Assembly: GCA_034698045.1 (NCBI GenBank)
Contig: JAQGAU010000385.1
Span: 1 to 29,372, forward strand
Origin: Paramacrobiotus richtersi
Taxonomy: Eukaryota; Tardigrada; Eutardigrada; Parachela; Macrobiotidae
DNA length: 29,372 nt
Direction of reading: 5' to 3'
The notes beneath the pieces were generated by a model. It was not told the origin of the DNA and searched no databases. It was given only the letters and a program-made list of their open reading frames with translations. Each line of letters starts with the position of its first letter. Positions within the stretch are counted from its first letter, which is position 1. The translations under genes were made by a program, and so were the position numbers. Below, one piece after another: positions 18,908 through 29,180 of the stretch.

Positions 18908-19936
18908 CTACCGGCAGAATACACTCGAGGTGACAATGGCTTTTTTAATTAGCCATATAATTTTGAAAAATTCCACTTTGAGCTCTGGTACCGCAGAGCC
19001 AAATATGACCGGATCAAGTGATGCATGTAAAAGCTTGAGAATCCGACACACCTGGAGAAAATGGATATTGTCGAAATATGGTGCAGCGCCGAAATATAAG
19101 TTCATCGGTGTCCAGCAGACGGCAATACTAATGGTCATCAATGAAAGTAAAGTGAATGAGGCAGAAAAGCGTTTACCATCTGAAGCATACGGTCGCACAG
19201 TCGACCCGCGAGTCTTCGTTGCTGAAACCGCGGAACTGCCGCACATTTGATTGCTTGCTCCCGAGATCCTCGAAGCCGGTGTTACTTTATGTTGCTGTCG
19301 CTTAGCAATGAAATAGGGATAGGTTGCCAGAATGATAATTTCTGGCAAAATGAAAAAGGCAATATTGGAAACCGGCAACCATTTGCGCGCAAATGGAGAC
19401 GTTCCGCTGCAGTGAACATTATCCATTATCTGCAGATAAAGAGCGGCATCGATGGAAATAACTGATACAATGTACACCTGAACCAAAACCCAACTGAAAA
19501 TACTCATCGTTATCGCAAACTTCATTGTATGGCGTGCTCGATAGGAAATGGGCCGAGCGACTGCCCACACCCGGTTGAGAGCGATGCCCATGTGGGATAA
19601 GCAAACGAGCGGAGCAGTAGCACTATTGATGAAGCGATACACTGTGCAGAATTTCGGCCACAGATTCTGTGGGAAAAAATCTTTCAGTCCCAGGAGAAAT
19701 GGGTTTTGTTGACCCAGTGCGGTTGCCAGGTTGGCCAGAAGAAGATATATCACGTAGACACCGAAGGGCGTTAGGGCGCTGCGGGTCCGGTAGTACAGAT
19801 AGAGCCGCACTGCGTTCCCGATCACGGAAAACCAACAGGAAAGAGCCATTAGCCATTGGAGGTACGTGAAGTTTTGCACAAAACCAGTGTATGAGATTGA
19901 CTTGGTGGTGTTGACTTACATCGTGATGTTCGTCAT
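18908..19936 (-). pseudogene. 7TM receptor with nonsense codon at position 7
   Basis: The start codon aligned with its siblings is at 19936 (codons M-T-N-I-T-M), followed by TAA at 19916-19918 where siblings have GAA (Glu). The remaining 335 codons are open and well conserved to TAG at 18908. They show GNAVRLYLYY in TM1, C in FCTVYRF, NRV, SWVLV in TM4, a shortened loop 2 (VHCSGTSPF), LPE in TM5, VCWTPMN in TM6 and DPVIFG in TM7. The next in-frame ATG lies inside TM1 (WLMALS), so internal initiation would remove the glycosylated N-terminus and part of TM1. A very recent null allele, an upstream alternative exon, readthrough or a sequencing error are all possible. The mutated site reads GTAAGT, a perfect splice-donor consensus. 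Confidence 0.75.
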
Positions 19937-21135
19937 AGCGGTGATGGCGCTGCTATCTTAAATCGTCTGGGAAAAAAAAAGAATTATCAAGATATTTTAT
20001 TATAATTGGTAGCATCTGCTGCGGAAATCGAACACTCTGTGTGCGAAGGTTATATAATCCGGTAGAAAATTTTCCTGCCCTTTGGGAGCTGTAATTTCTC
20101 ATCTTAAGAATCGCACTAAATGCCCCAAGATATAGTAAACGCGAAAAGATGTGTCCCAGGGGTGCTGTAATAACTCCTCCATGTAAGGTCAGACACGTCT
20201 GCTGTGTGGGTACAGCAGGCGTAATCTATGATAAATAATAAATTAATGGATGCCTTCTCCATCCAGGCTTAAATCTGTCACATGTTCTGCACGAGTGTGT
20301 ATAGCTCGCCAACGCGACAATGCATTATCAGATAACACGGTCTATGACGCACGCAGAACAGACCTGTTAATTATACCTTACAGGGAAGAATACCGCTGCG
20401 GTACGAGAATTAGCCGTGGGTTTTAAGAAGGGGGAAAAGTTTGTTTCGACCGGGAGTTTTTGGCTTGTTATATGTTGTGCAGATCTCTTCGCACCTATCG
20501 GCAACACAAAGAAAAACAATTTGGTAACAAGGGATAGCTGTGAGCTTTTATCGGTATATTATACCGAAGCCACTCGCTAGTAATTAAGAGAACAATAGTG
20601 CATTGTTTCGAAACTCGGGATCCGACGACTGTGCCCTCTATCAAGAAAGACCGCGCTGCCCAGGCCTGTATATAGAGTAAACAATGCAATTGATCTCTTA
20701 ATTACTAGCGAGCGGCTTCGATTATACGTACAATTTTCCAAATCACCGTGGTTTCTGAAGGTCTAGTTCTTAATGCGCGCTAGCTTTGACTGAGCGATGC
20801 AGACGGCTCCTGTTGAGTCCAGACTCTATAACACTTTGTTCGACCTTACCAAAGCGATGGCTAATAGAAAAGCCCGTGAACATACAGGAAATGACGAGGA
20901 TAATTAGCGCATGCTTATTAAACAAGGACAATTTTCCTTTCCGGGGCCTTTCTTTTGTCCGCCTCCATATCGAAACGGGACCTCTTTGTTAACGAAATAC
21001 TGGACAGTCTGCTGCTTTCATTTGGAGAAGTGCTATTTTCTTTTAGTATTTCTTACGTAATATACACTGAATAGTAATACGTCTTTTGGACCCACATTTA
21101 TTATTCAGTGAAGGTCCAACAGAGATTTGAACGAA
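19937..21135. repeat. Duplicated 5' flank of receptor 18908-19936
   Basis: Homologous to 16225-17280. It carries the GATA-like block at 20226-20249, the MITE at 20565-20720, and the GTCCGCCTCCATATCGAAAC block at about 20958-20977. A minus-strand frame seen in the equivalents at 17064-17267 and 25106-25357 is interrupted by a stop here. No gene is supported. Confidence 0.6.
20565..20720. mobile_element. 156-bp MITE with long terminal inverted repeats
   Basis: The ends are CGAAGCC and GGCTTCG, and the inverted repeats run about 42 bp with two mismatches and a 2-nt indel (CTCGCTAGTAATTAAGAGA core). Direct repeats ATTATAC flank it at 20558-20564 and 20721-20727. The paralogous flank at about 16869-16890 lacks the element but has the surrounding sequence, that is, an empty site. 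It has no coding capacity. The 7-bp duplication does not fit a common superfamily exactly; hAT-like elements usually make 8 bp. Confidence 0.85.
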
Positions 21136-21714
21136 CCAACGTGGTTGTTGATGACTTTTCAGTTAGCGGGAAAGACTGTTGTTAACTTTGTATTCAAACA
21201 GCTGTGCATTAACAAGGCAATTTATATGCGAGAACACTGACGTCAGGTCCGATTGCAGTGATTAGGCCTAACGTCAATATTCAGTCATTATGCAGTCAGC
21301 GGGCAGTTTTGGAAGTCGAGCAATATTTTATAGGTTTGCTGAGAAAATTCTTAATTGCATTCGGAGAATGATGGTTTTCAGCTAATCTAATGCCTAAACG
21401 TTTCTAGATGTGTATGTAAAAGAAGCGAGAGGTCCCAAAACACTGCCAAAGTATGTTTAACAGTCATTTCGTCAACTTCAGAATCACGTAATGACCATCG
21501 CTTGATAAGTTTTTTCATTTTTTTGATCAGCTTCGTAACCAGTCTACTTCGTTCTAGATTTATTTTTTCATGTCTTGTGAGTTGTGACCTTTCTTCCACT
21601 ATTGTCCAGTACGGTTAACATTTTTGAATATCTACATAACTTTTACATGGTTTGAGCAGCTAACCTAACTTAAGCCGCTTAAACCCAACAAGTTACTTTA
21701 AAAGGACGGTGTGG
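21136..21714. other. Intergenic, nothing recognised
   Basis: AT-rich sequence without convincing ORFs; one minus-strand frame of 70 codons (21387-21599) is Lys-rich and unremarkable. Confidence 0.4.
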
Positions 21715-21723
21715 TGAAACGAC

Positions 21724-22440
21724 ATGCATTCTGGCATTCTTTTTCCTGTCTCCCGTATTTTTGTTAACTTGGCTTTGCTGAGCACGTAACGACTATTATT
21801 GCTGAGCACGTAGCGACTGGCGTATTTTATGTGGGTGCTGTTCTGAAATACAGAACGGCCGAAGTTCTGGACCCTGCAGGAAACGCTGCACACCAAAACA
21901 ACCGCGTCATTATCAATCCCCGTTATATTATGATGGCCATTCGCAATGATAAGCTGGATGAACTGTTGCCCGGGGGAGTCACTTCACAGGGCGGTTTTCT
22001 GCCCAAATATCCTTCCGGTTTTGCTGCCCGAGAAAACTGGTAACAGTCTCTTCACAGATCAGACTAATTACGCCGAGAAAAGTACGGCTGCCGTCAGTCC
22101 AGATGGAAAGGGCGAGGGAACCAAATCAAAGGCTTTACCTCCAAACTGAATCCGAAGGCCAGTGGAAAGAGACGAGAGAATAGTGATACTACTGTGATAG
22201 CGACGATCAGCAGGATGACGAGGAGGAAGAAGCTAACAAGACTGCGGTGAAGCCCAAAACGACACAGATCCTACCAAAGAAGAAGCTCACCGCCAAGCCC
22301 GCAGCGAAAGGAACAAAAACAGGCAAAGCCAGTAGCCGTAGAATCTGCCAGCGAAGAGGAATCCGGCAGCGGAAATGACGAGGAGAATGATGACGAGGTC
22401 ACTGCCGGTTCTGCTATTCGTACAAGAGCAACAGCAATGG
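21724..22440 (+). pseudogene. Histone H2A-like retropseudogene with long charged tail
   Basis: Translation in shifting frames gives the H2A fold in order: HSGILFPVSRI (H2A AGLxFPVGRI), then EHVATGVFYVGAVLKYRTAEVLDPAGNAA (H2A YAERV..[22 protein letters not shown]), NNRVIINPRYIMMAIRND, and LLPGGVTSQGG. One extra A in CCCAAATATCC shifts the frame, and PNILPVLLPEKTG continues in the new frame. A tail of about 100 codons in broken frames follows, with acidic runs (DDEEEE, SASEEESGSGNDEENDDE) and Lys/Pro/Ala stretches (KKKLTAKPAAKGTKTGKA). A 24-bp tandem duplication (GCTGAGCACGTA at 21777 and 21801) disrupts the early part. No introns are seen, which suits a retrocopy. The core is H2A-like; the tail points to a long-tailed variant. 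Not functional. Confidence 0.75.
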
Positions 22441-23266
22441 GAGCAAAAAACATACTGTATGTTGCGGGAAATGCCGAGGCAGCACTTTCGATTCTTTTTG
22501 CCTTTTTTGCGCTGTTTTTCAGACGGTGGTATTTCCCATAAAGTTAATTATACCTCACGTGCACTTAAAGTGGTGAAAGTACCGAACCACCGGAAGATGA
22601 TGTTACCCTAGCATCACTACTTCTATGAAATTAAGGATCCGGTTTTATAAGGCTTACGGACATTAGCCCATGTAGGACAACTCTGTCGGCCGAATTACAT
22701 TGTAACAGGTGCAAGTAGATGTGTGCCCAGCCTGCATTTTATAACTGACCAATGCTAATCAGCGTTTCAAGTCAATGTTAATCAGCAAGTCATCTGTACA
22801 TAACTTCTCCCTATTTGTTTCGGTCGCTTGGTGTAATTAATATGCCATGTTTTGGTTGTTGAAGTAAAAGCGACCGGATTTGTGTCCAGTTATTAAACGT
22901 TGCACACCTTGCGATGTTTCAGGGGGTCATCGTTGGCATTTGGACCATCCCATCCATTCTCACGAAAAGTTTTGTCGTCCAATGAGATTTTAATAGTTCC
23001 TGCCATGGTAGTAAAAAGTCTCCTATGATTCTGTTAACCACAGTTCGGAAAGCAACGCTTACCAAATACCATACCATATATAACTACAAAATTCTTATTT
23101 CTATAGCTTGCTTTAAATACCATTTATTACGACTACAGCGCTTGAAACATTACATATGCGGTGCCACTATAAGAGAAGCAAGTGAAGTTTGAAAACAGAG
23201 TTAATGTACCGATGCAATACGGTCCTAGGCAAAACAAACCATCCACTGCTACCGCCAGGACACCCT
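22441..23266. other. Intergenic, nothing recognised
   Basis: No gene or repeat is supported. TTTATT at 23123-23128 (AATAAA on the minus strand) lies 139 bp beyond the receptor stop and could be its polyadenylation signal. Confidence 0.4.
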
Positions 23267-24286
23267 TTAGGTAACACTGCGTTTTTGAGATGACGTTACG
23301 CTTTTAAAAAATTCCGCTCTCAGCTCCGGTACCGCAGCTCCAAATATAACTGGATCAAGTGATGCGTGTACAAGCTTCAGAATCCGACACACCAGGAAAA
23401 AATTGCTAATATTGTCGAAATACGACGAAGCAACAAAATACAAGTTCATCGGTGTCCAGCAGATGGCAATACTGATGGTCATCAGAGAAAGTAGAGTGAA
23501 TGAATCAGAAAAGCGTCGAACATGCGAAGTACGTGGTTGAGTAGTAGAATCGTGAGCCGTTGCTGTTGCATTTGCGGAACTGCCGCCTGCTTGATAGGTT
23601 GCCACAGAAATCCGGGAAGCCGGTGTTACTTTGTGTTGCTGTCGCTTGACAATGAAGAAGGGATAAGTTGCTAGAATGACCATTTCTGGCAAAATGTAAA
23701 AGACGATATTAGAAACCGGCAAATATTTGCGTGCAAAGGGTGACGTTACACTATACGTGCAGCCAACACTGTCCAATAATTCCAGATAGAAAACCGCATC
23801 GATGGAAATAACTGATACAGCGTATATCTGAACCAAAACCCAACTGCATACACTGATAACTATCGCCAGTTTCATTGTATGGCGAGTCCGATAGGAAATG
23901 GGCCGGGCAACTGCCCAGACCCGGTTGAGAGCGATGCCCATGTGGGACAAGCAAATAAGCGGTGAAGTAGCGCTGTTGACGAAACGATATACAGTGCAGA
24001 ATTCTGGCCACATTTTTCTTGGCAAGAAATCTTTTAATCCCACGAGAAACGGGTTCTGTTGACATAATGCGCTTGCCAGGTTGGCCAAAACCAGATATAT
24101 TACGTAGACACTGAAGGGCGTCAGGGCGCTGCGGGTCCGGTAGTACAGATAGAGCAGCACAGAGTTGCCGATCACGGAAAGCATGCAGGAAGCTGCCATC
24201 AGCCATTGCAGATAGGTGAAGTTTTGCACAAAACCAGTGGATGAAATTAACCTGGTAGTGTTGACTTCCAGCGTGAGGTTCATCAT
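23267..24286 (-). CDS. Class A-like 7TM receptor, intact
   Basis: Intronless, 339 residues from ATG 24286 (a second ATG follows directly). The N-terminus is short with NLT, NTT and NFT glycosylation-type sites. TM1 holds IGNSVLLYLYY. In TM2, NLASAL has Leu where most class A receptors have Asp2.50. C97 and C176 are the expected disulfide pair. NRV at 121-123 replaces DRY, W149 is in TM4, and LPE is in TM5. A Ser/Thr/Ala-rich third intracellular loop follows, then ICWTP in TM6 (276-279) and DPVIF at 311-315 replacing NPxxY. The tail is short and basic, with no palmitoylation Cys. Very similar to the gene at 26904. Probably couples to G protein at the plasma membrane; the ligand is unknown. Confidence 0.9.
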   Translation of the reverse strand: MMNLTLEVNTTRLISSTGFVQNFTYLQWLMAASCMLSVIGNSVLLYLYYRTRSALTPFSVYVIYLVLANLASALCQQNPFLVGLKDFLPRKMWPEFCTVYRFVNSATSPLICLSHMGIALNRVWAVARPISYRTRHTMKLAIVISVCSWVLVQIYAVSVISIDAVFYLELLDSVGCTYSVTSPFARKYLPVSNIVFYILPEMVILATYPFFIVKRQQHKVTPASRISVATYQAGGSSANATATAHDSTTQPRTSHVRRFSDSFTLLSLMTISIAICWTPMNLYFVASSYFDNISNFFLVCRILKLVHASLDPVIFGAAVPELRAEFFKSVTSSQKRSVT

Positions 24287-26281
24287 TGTCAAAGATGTCG
24301 GGAGAAAAAAATATATTTGTAAGGTGTCTTCCCTCTAAAATGTGGCAGCCGCTGTTGGAGTCACATTCCGTTCGCTTCCCCGAGACGTCGGTAATAACCA
24401 TACAAATGGGTTTTGCGGTTATCACACCCTATAATCCAAGTCATGAGGAACAACTAACGCGAGGAAATTTCTTCACGACACTGTTAAATATGTCTCTGGT
24501 GTGCCGTATTAATTCGTCTGTCGCAGCCAAGAAAATGTCAGAAACGTGTTAGAAACGTCAACCAAGTGCACCTCTGTCACCAGCTCTGGATAGTGGATGG
24601 ATGTGCAGTTATATTGTGCACAGCTCCCATCAGCGCATAAATGCAGTAACTGCCATAGATCTAAATCCGGTCCAGAATTATTCCGATAACACTACAAAAA
24701 CATGTGACTTCGATTTGATTTTGAGGTCTAGATGGTCGCGTTTAAGTCTCATTCAAGGCTTTCGGAATAATCGCAAAAAGACGGCGCAGCAAGACAGCAC
24801 AGTCTCCACTGCAAAGAAACATCCGATCGTTTGACACTTTTACCTCACAGGTTCAATACTTCAGGCACCGTCTGTGCACGTGCAATCCTTGGAAGTTTTC
24901 ACGTGGGAGTCTGCGTTCGAAAACCGCAGCAGAAAGATGAACAGTTACTAACGAGATATCCCTCAGCACACAAATCTAAGGAGTTTAAGAATGTTGCCTT
25001 CTGGTGTGATGCGACATTATCAAACTGGGGGATGTGAAATTCCATGCAGAATCACCGTCATGAGGGTTGTATTCTTCTATATGCGCATAGAAAAGCATTG
25101 AGTGATTAACGATACAAAAGGCGCTTGTTGATTCTACAGCTACCTACATATTTGTTCGACCTGAACAAACCGATGGCTGATACAATCCGGTTAACAGGTA
25201 GGAAACAGGTACCAGCAGCCCTTAAATCAATTTGTGGTTGTCGAGCACTGGCATTTTCCTTCCCGATGACCTTCCTTTTCTTGCGTCCGCTTCCCCACAG
25301 AAACAAGATCGCTTTGTTACAACAGCCACGGCTCTTTGCGCAGTTTACTGCATTCATCTGCAGAAGTGATATTTTCCAGTAGGTGTTAACTGATACAGTA
25401 TACTTATCATGTCATTGAATGTTTCAGTACAGCTAACATTATAAAGGTCAACCTGAATCCGAAGGTACCGCAGATAATGGTTCTTAAGGACTTGTTACAA
25501 TTGTAACCTTTTAATTGCGCGAAAAGCTGTAAATAATACAATGGTTCTGAATGCCAACATTGCCAAGGCACTGATATCACGCGCGATTGTGCATTCAGCT
25601 GCTAGTCCCTTAAGCTGTCGCAGATTCTCAGTAAGGTCCGCCTCTTCAGGTTCACAGAACCAGTATAGACCGCGAAGCGAACGCGGTTGGGCGAACGTGT
25701 TCGAGAGCGTTAGCATAACGCATTTTTCTTACGAGAAGTTATGAAACCAGAAACGTAAGTCACCTGGTTGATACCAACCTTCCAATGTTATTCCCTTTTA
25801 CATAATGATCGTTTTGCAGAACGCAATCAATCCATAGGTTCCGCAGTACCTTATAAATTAACGCGAAAATCGGTCTGTACGAGGACATCGCCCTCATCTG
25901 CCCCACGTTTTTACAACGGCTCTCATGCGCCCCACCGCTTTCCCCCTAATGCTGTGGCAACGTATAAAGGGTCTTCGCAGCTTCGCGCTTCGTGTCTTGC
26001 TTTTCTCGTTTTTTTCAAACCTCCGCGCCTGTTCTCCGTCCAAATTCGCAAACGATGGTGCAAATGAAAGAATAAAATTCGAGGAGTATTATGATACTAC
26101 GTAAATGAGCGGCACTTTGTTGTTTCTGAACAACGTTACAGTACGTGCATGTGATAGCATCATAGATCGTCGAGTGCACTGGATGAAAATCCATACTATG
26201 TATCTCAAAATACTCGGGGCCCAGTAGCAAGAAACTGGCGCTCTTTTAATATCATAATAATTAAATTGTAACACTGGGTAT
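24287..26281. other. Receptor 5' flank and intergenic region
   Basis: 24287-24570 and about 25100-25450 match the 5' flanks of the other receptors (for example TTCCTTCCCGATGACCTTCC at 25257 and the following block). An ATG-started minus-strand frame of 73 codons (25495-25716; contains EEADLTENLRQLKGLAAE) is protein-like but unrecognised. CGTATAAAGGG at about 25960 resembles a TATA box with no gene assigned. Otherwise nothing is supported. Confidence 0.4.
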
Positions 26282-26530
26282 GCTGGAGCCTGGCTCCATT
26301 AACTCCCCGTTACAGAGTTCGGAACCCATTTGGAAGACGATGAATTACGGATTGCGGTTGGTCTCCCCGTTTGCGACGCCCATACATGTAGATGCGGCAG
26401 ACCTGTGGGAAGTGATGGGCACCATGGATTGAGTTGTAAGAGAAGCCCTGCCAGAAGATCGAGACATGACCTACGCCTTTATCAGCTCCGGTCTTCATCG
26501 CCAGCACCAGCGGAGAGCGATTACGTAATA
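26282..26530 (+). pseudogene. Reverse-transcriptase C-terminal fragment (retroelement relic)
   Basis: The plus-strand frame gives AGAWLH, a TAA stop (26300-26302), LPVTEFGTHLEDDELRIAVG, and then a Cys/His patch: HTCRCG..VGSDGHHGLSCKRS followed by SRH. This is the pattern (GAWL..LP..LG..L.D..LRIAVGLRLG..HxCxCG....GxHGLSCK.S) that I recognise from the C-terminal region of many retroelement reverse-transcriptase proteins in invertebrates. The RLG part after AVGL is deleted and a frameshift follows SRH; the next frame reads AFISSGL. Only this fragment is present. Its right edge coincides with the end of receptor-flank homology at about 26527. Confidence 0.65.
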
Positions 26531-26903
26531 ACTTTGCGGTTACCTGTGCTTTTGCTATTCCGTTTTGATTATGTGAAATTTATAGTCCGGTCTGTCAAAA
26601 AGCGTTTGTTGCTTGCGAATCGTCATTAATCAGACGTCCGCAGACAGTCCGACAGCAAGAACGTGCAACAGCTTTATCAAAATAAATAATGTGAATACAT
26701 CGACCTCAGAAAAGCAGTAACGAAATCCCAAGTGCCGTAGATCAAGTTCAGTTACATTCAGAGGCATTCGAGCTGCTTGTCTGCCTGGGTGATGTTCAAC
26801 TATTCAGAACCATACATCAAATTTGTTACTCCAAAAACCAACACTGCATCTGTAGAGAATGCCGCGAATCCAGCCATTGACAAGATCCCTCCAGTGACAC
26901 ACC
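26527..26903. repeat. Duplicated 3' flank of receptor 26904-27944
   Basis: Homologous to 18340-18907 through TTCCGTTTTGA, GAGGCATTCGAG, AAGAACCATACAT-like and CTAGCTACCGGCAGAA landmarks. No gene. Confidence 0.7.
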
Positions 26904-27944
26904 CTAGCTACCGGCAGAACACACTTGAGGTGAAACTTGCTTTTTATGCGACCATATCCTTTTGAAAAATTCCGCTTGGAGTCCAGGTACCGCAGCTCCA
27001 AATATGACCGGATCAAGTGATGCATGTACAAGCTTAAGAATGCGACACACATGGAAAAAATGGATATTGTCAAAATATGGTGAAGCAGCAAAATATAAGT
27101 TCATTGGGGTCCAGCAGATGGCAATACTAATGGTCATCAGGGAAAGTAAAGTGAATGAAGCAGAAAAGCGTCTAACATTCGAAGTATGCGGTGGAGTAGT
27201 ATAATCGTCAGCCACCGCTGTTGCAGTTGCGGAAGTGCCACGTGTGTGACAGGCTGCCACCGGAATCCGGGAAGCCGGTGTTACTTTAGATTGCTGTCTC
27301 TTAGCAATGAAGTACGGATAAGTTGCTAGAATGATCATTTCGGGCAAAATGTAAAAGACTGTATTAGAAACCGGTAGATATTTGCGCGCAAAGGGTGACG
27401 TTACACTATACGTGCAGCCAGCAGTGTCCAGTAATTCCAGATAGAAAACTGCATCGATGGAAATCACTGATACAGCGTATATCTGAACCAAAACCCAACT
27501 GCAAACACTAATAACTATCGCCAATTTCATTGTATGGCGAGTCCGATAGGAAATGGGCCGGGCAACCGCCCAGACCCGATTGAGAGCGATGCTCATGTGG
27601 GATAAGCAGATAAGCGGTGCCGTAGCACTGTTGGCGAAACGATACACAGTGCAGAATTCTGGCCACATTTTTCTTGGCAGGAAATCTTTTAGGCCCAGGA
27701 GGAACGGGTTTTGTTGACATACTGCCGTTACCAGGTTGCCCAAAACCAGATATATTACGTAGACACTGAAGGGCGTTAGGGCGCTGCGGGTCCGGTAGTA
27801 CAGATAGAGCAGCATCGCGTTGCCGGCCACCGAAAGCAAGCAGGAAACTGCCATTAGCCACTGCAGATAGGTGAAGTTGCGCAGATAGCCAATGGATGAA
27901 AGTGATTCAGTACTGTTAACGTTGGCTTTCAAGGTGAAGTTCAT
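26904..27944 (-). CDS. Class A-like 7TM receptor, intact
   Basis: Intronless, 346 residues from ATG 27944. N-terminal glycosylation-type sites are NFT, NST and NFT. Approximate segments: TM1 28-50 (AGNAMLLYLYY), TM2 60-85 (NLVTAV, no Asp2.50), TM3 97-122, TM4 141-163 (W150), TM5 191-214 (LPE, P201), TM6 264-288 (CWTP 277-280), TM7 296-317. C98 and C177 would form the usual disulfide. NRV at 122-124 and DPVIF at 311-315 replace DRY and NPxxY. The third intracellular loop (about 215-262) is Ala/Thr-rich and the most variable part among copies. Closest to 23267-24286, with near-identity through TM3-TM5. Confidence 0.9.
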   Translation of the reverse strand: MNFTLKANVNSTESLSSIGYLRNFTYLQWLMAVSCLLSVAGNAMLLYLYYRTRSALTPFSVYVIYLVLGNLVTAVCQQNPFLLGLKDFLPRKMWPEFCTVYRFANSATAPLICLSHMSIALNRVWAVARPISYRTRHTMKLAIVISVCSWVLVQIYAVSVISIDAVFYLELLDTAGCTYSVTSPFARKYLPVSNTVFYILPEMIILATYPYFIAKRQQSKVTPASRIPVAACHTRGTSATATAVADDYTTPPHTSNVRRFSASFTLLSLMTISIAICWTPMNLYFAASPYFDNIHFFHVCRILKLVHASLDPVIFGAAVPGLQAEFFKRIWSHKKQVSPQVCSAGS

Positions 27945-28345
27945 TGTGGACGCTTGTAGCTTAGATTGTCGTGAGAAAAAAATGTTTCTATGATATCTTC
28001 ATTCGAGCATGTATTATGTTACAGATGAATTATCACGTCCCTTACATCTCGCCGTGACGTCGGTAATCATTAAACAGAAAGGCTTCTTGTCCTTTTTCAG
28101 CTCTCACGCTCTGAAATCCAGCCTTCAGGTACAATAAATCTGGCGAAATGTGTCCCTGATGCGCTTTAATATTCGTCCATCGAACCTGTGAAATGTTAAA
28201 AACGTGCGCTGTGCGGGACCACTGCGAATTAAAAACTTTATAGCCGGAAATTCCGCGTAAGCTATGATAAGTACGGTAGTTGTTTAATGGATAACGTCGC
28301 CATGCAGCCAAGCGTATCTCCGTCTAACGCTCCAGGGGTGCGCAA
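27945..28345. repeat. Duplicated 5' flank of receptor 26904-27944
   Basis: It matches the proximal 5' flanks of the receptors at 15212 and 18908 (AAATGTGTCCCTGATGCGC at about 28146; CTATGATAAGTA at 28262). Homology stops just before the palindrome zone at 28356. Confidence 0.55.
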
Positions 28346-28355
28346 TTATATTAAT

Positions 28356-28470
28356 CGAAGTGGCTACGCGCGAGATAGTAGTCTCTCGCGCGTAGTGGCA
28401 ACGCGCAGAAATTCTTGCGCGTTGTGAAAACAGAACAAAACGACTACGCGCGGGAGCTCTCGCGCGTTTC
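28356..28470. repeat. Three consecutive GC-rich palindromes
   Basis: Hairpin 1 is CTACGCGCGAGA (28364-28375) with TCTCGCGCGTAG (28384-28395). Hairpin 2 is CAACGCGCA (28399-28407) with TGCGCGTTG (28416-28424). Hairpin 3 is ACGCGCG (28446-28452) with CGCGCGT (28461-28467). A further half-site (CTTCGCGCGAGA) follows at about 28488. It is related to 6177-6287, including the preceding GAAGTGG. Probably part of a dispersed repeat. Confidence 0.85.
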
Positions 28471-28489
28471 AAAAACTCAATAAAGTGGC

Positions 28490-29028
28490 TTCGCGCGAGA
28501 AATTCTAAGAGGCTAAAAAAAGAAGACGAGGTAAGAAGACAAACCAAAAAATAATACGACTAACCAAAGGAAATTATGAAGCTAAGACTCAATAGACCTT
28601 ATGCGTTCGACCTGCACCCGGGCGGTTGACTAGAGATCCTGGAGCGGAAGTGAATTTGCCCCTAGACACACATGTTGAAGTGACCATTTTCACGGCATTA
28701 CAGTCCAAATTTTATGACGCTATATGACACCTTAGACGATACAGAAGGAACAGGAGGATTACTTTTATCATGGTTAGGGAGACTACTCGTCATACAATTG
28801 TGATTGAAGATTTTTGTGACCAGTCAAAGTATTTTGGTTTTGTTCGCCTGCTCTCTGAACTTTTCGAACTCGACCGACCGAGCAGCGATGCAGACTTGCC
28901 CGGTTGGCTACCATACGCAAATCTCTGTCGGCTAAGCAACGGTTTCGGGTTTTTCGTACAACGGCTCACTCGTACGTTCCACCGCATGACGTCTATAACA
29001 AGGCTGCAAAATCGCTACGCGTTATTAC
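28490..29028. other. Interior of the palindrome zone, nothing recognised
   Basis: An ORF of 87 codons (28770-29033) starts with ATG, but its product (MVRETTRHT...) is unrecognised. It runs up to the minisatellite. No transposase motif is seen. Confidence 0.3.
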
Positions 29029-29172
29029 TTTAGTTTCGTAGTTTAAATTCGCAGTTTATTGAGTTTATTTGTTATTTTATTCCTTGGTTTATTTCTTAGT
29101 TTATTTCGTACTTTATTTCGTAGTTTATTTCTTAGTTTATTTCTTAGTTTAATTCTTACTTTATTTCTTGGT
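29029..29172. repeat. 12-bp minisatellite, TTTATTTCTTAG
   Basis: About 12 imperfect units of TTTATTTCTTAG in tandem; the right half is the most regular (TTTATTTCGTAG, TTTATTTCTTAG twice, TTTAATTCTTAC, TTTATTTCTTGG). AT-rich, between two GC-rich palindrome clusters. Confidence 0.9.
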
Positions 29173-29180
29173 TCAGAATC

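Noticed and set aside
23751..24425. Long alternative-frame ORFs on the receptor strand (also 12583-13152, 15737-16297, 27508-27861)
   Set aside because: They recur in every receptor because the main frame is conserved. Their products have no family features and they overlap the clear 7TM coding frame.
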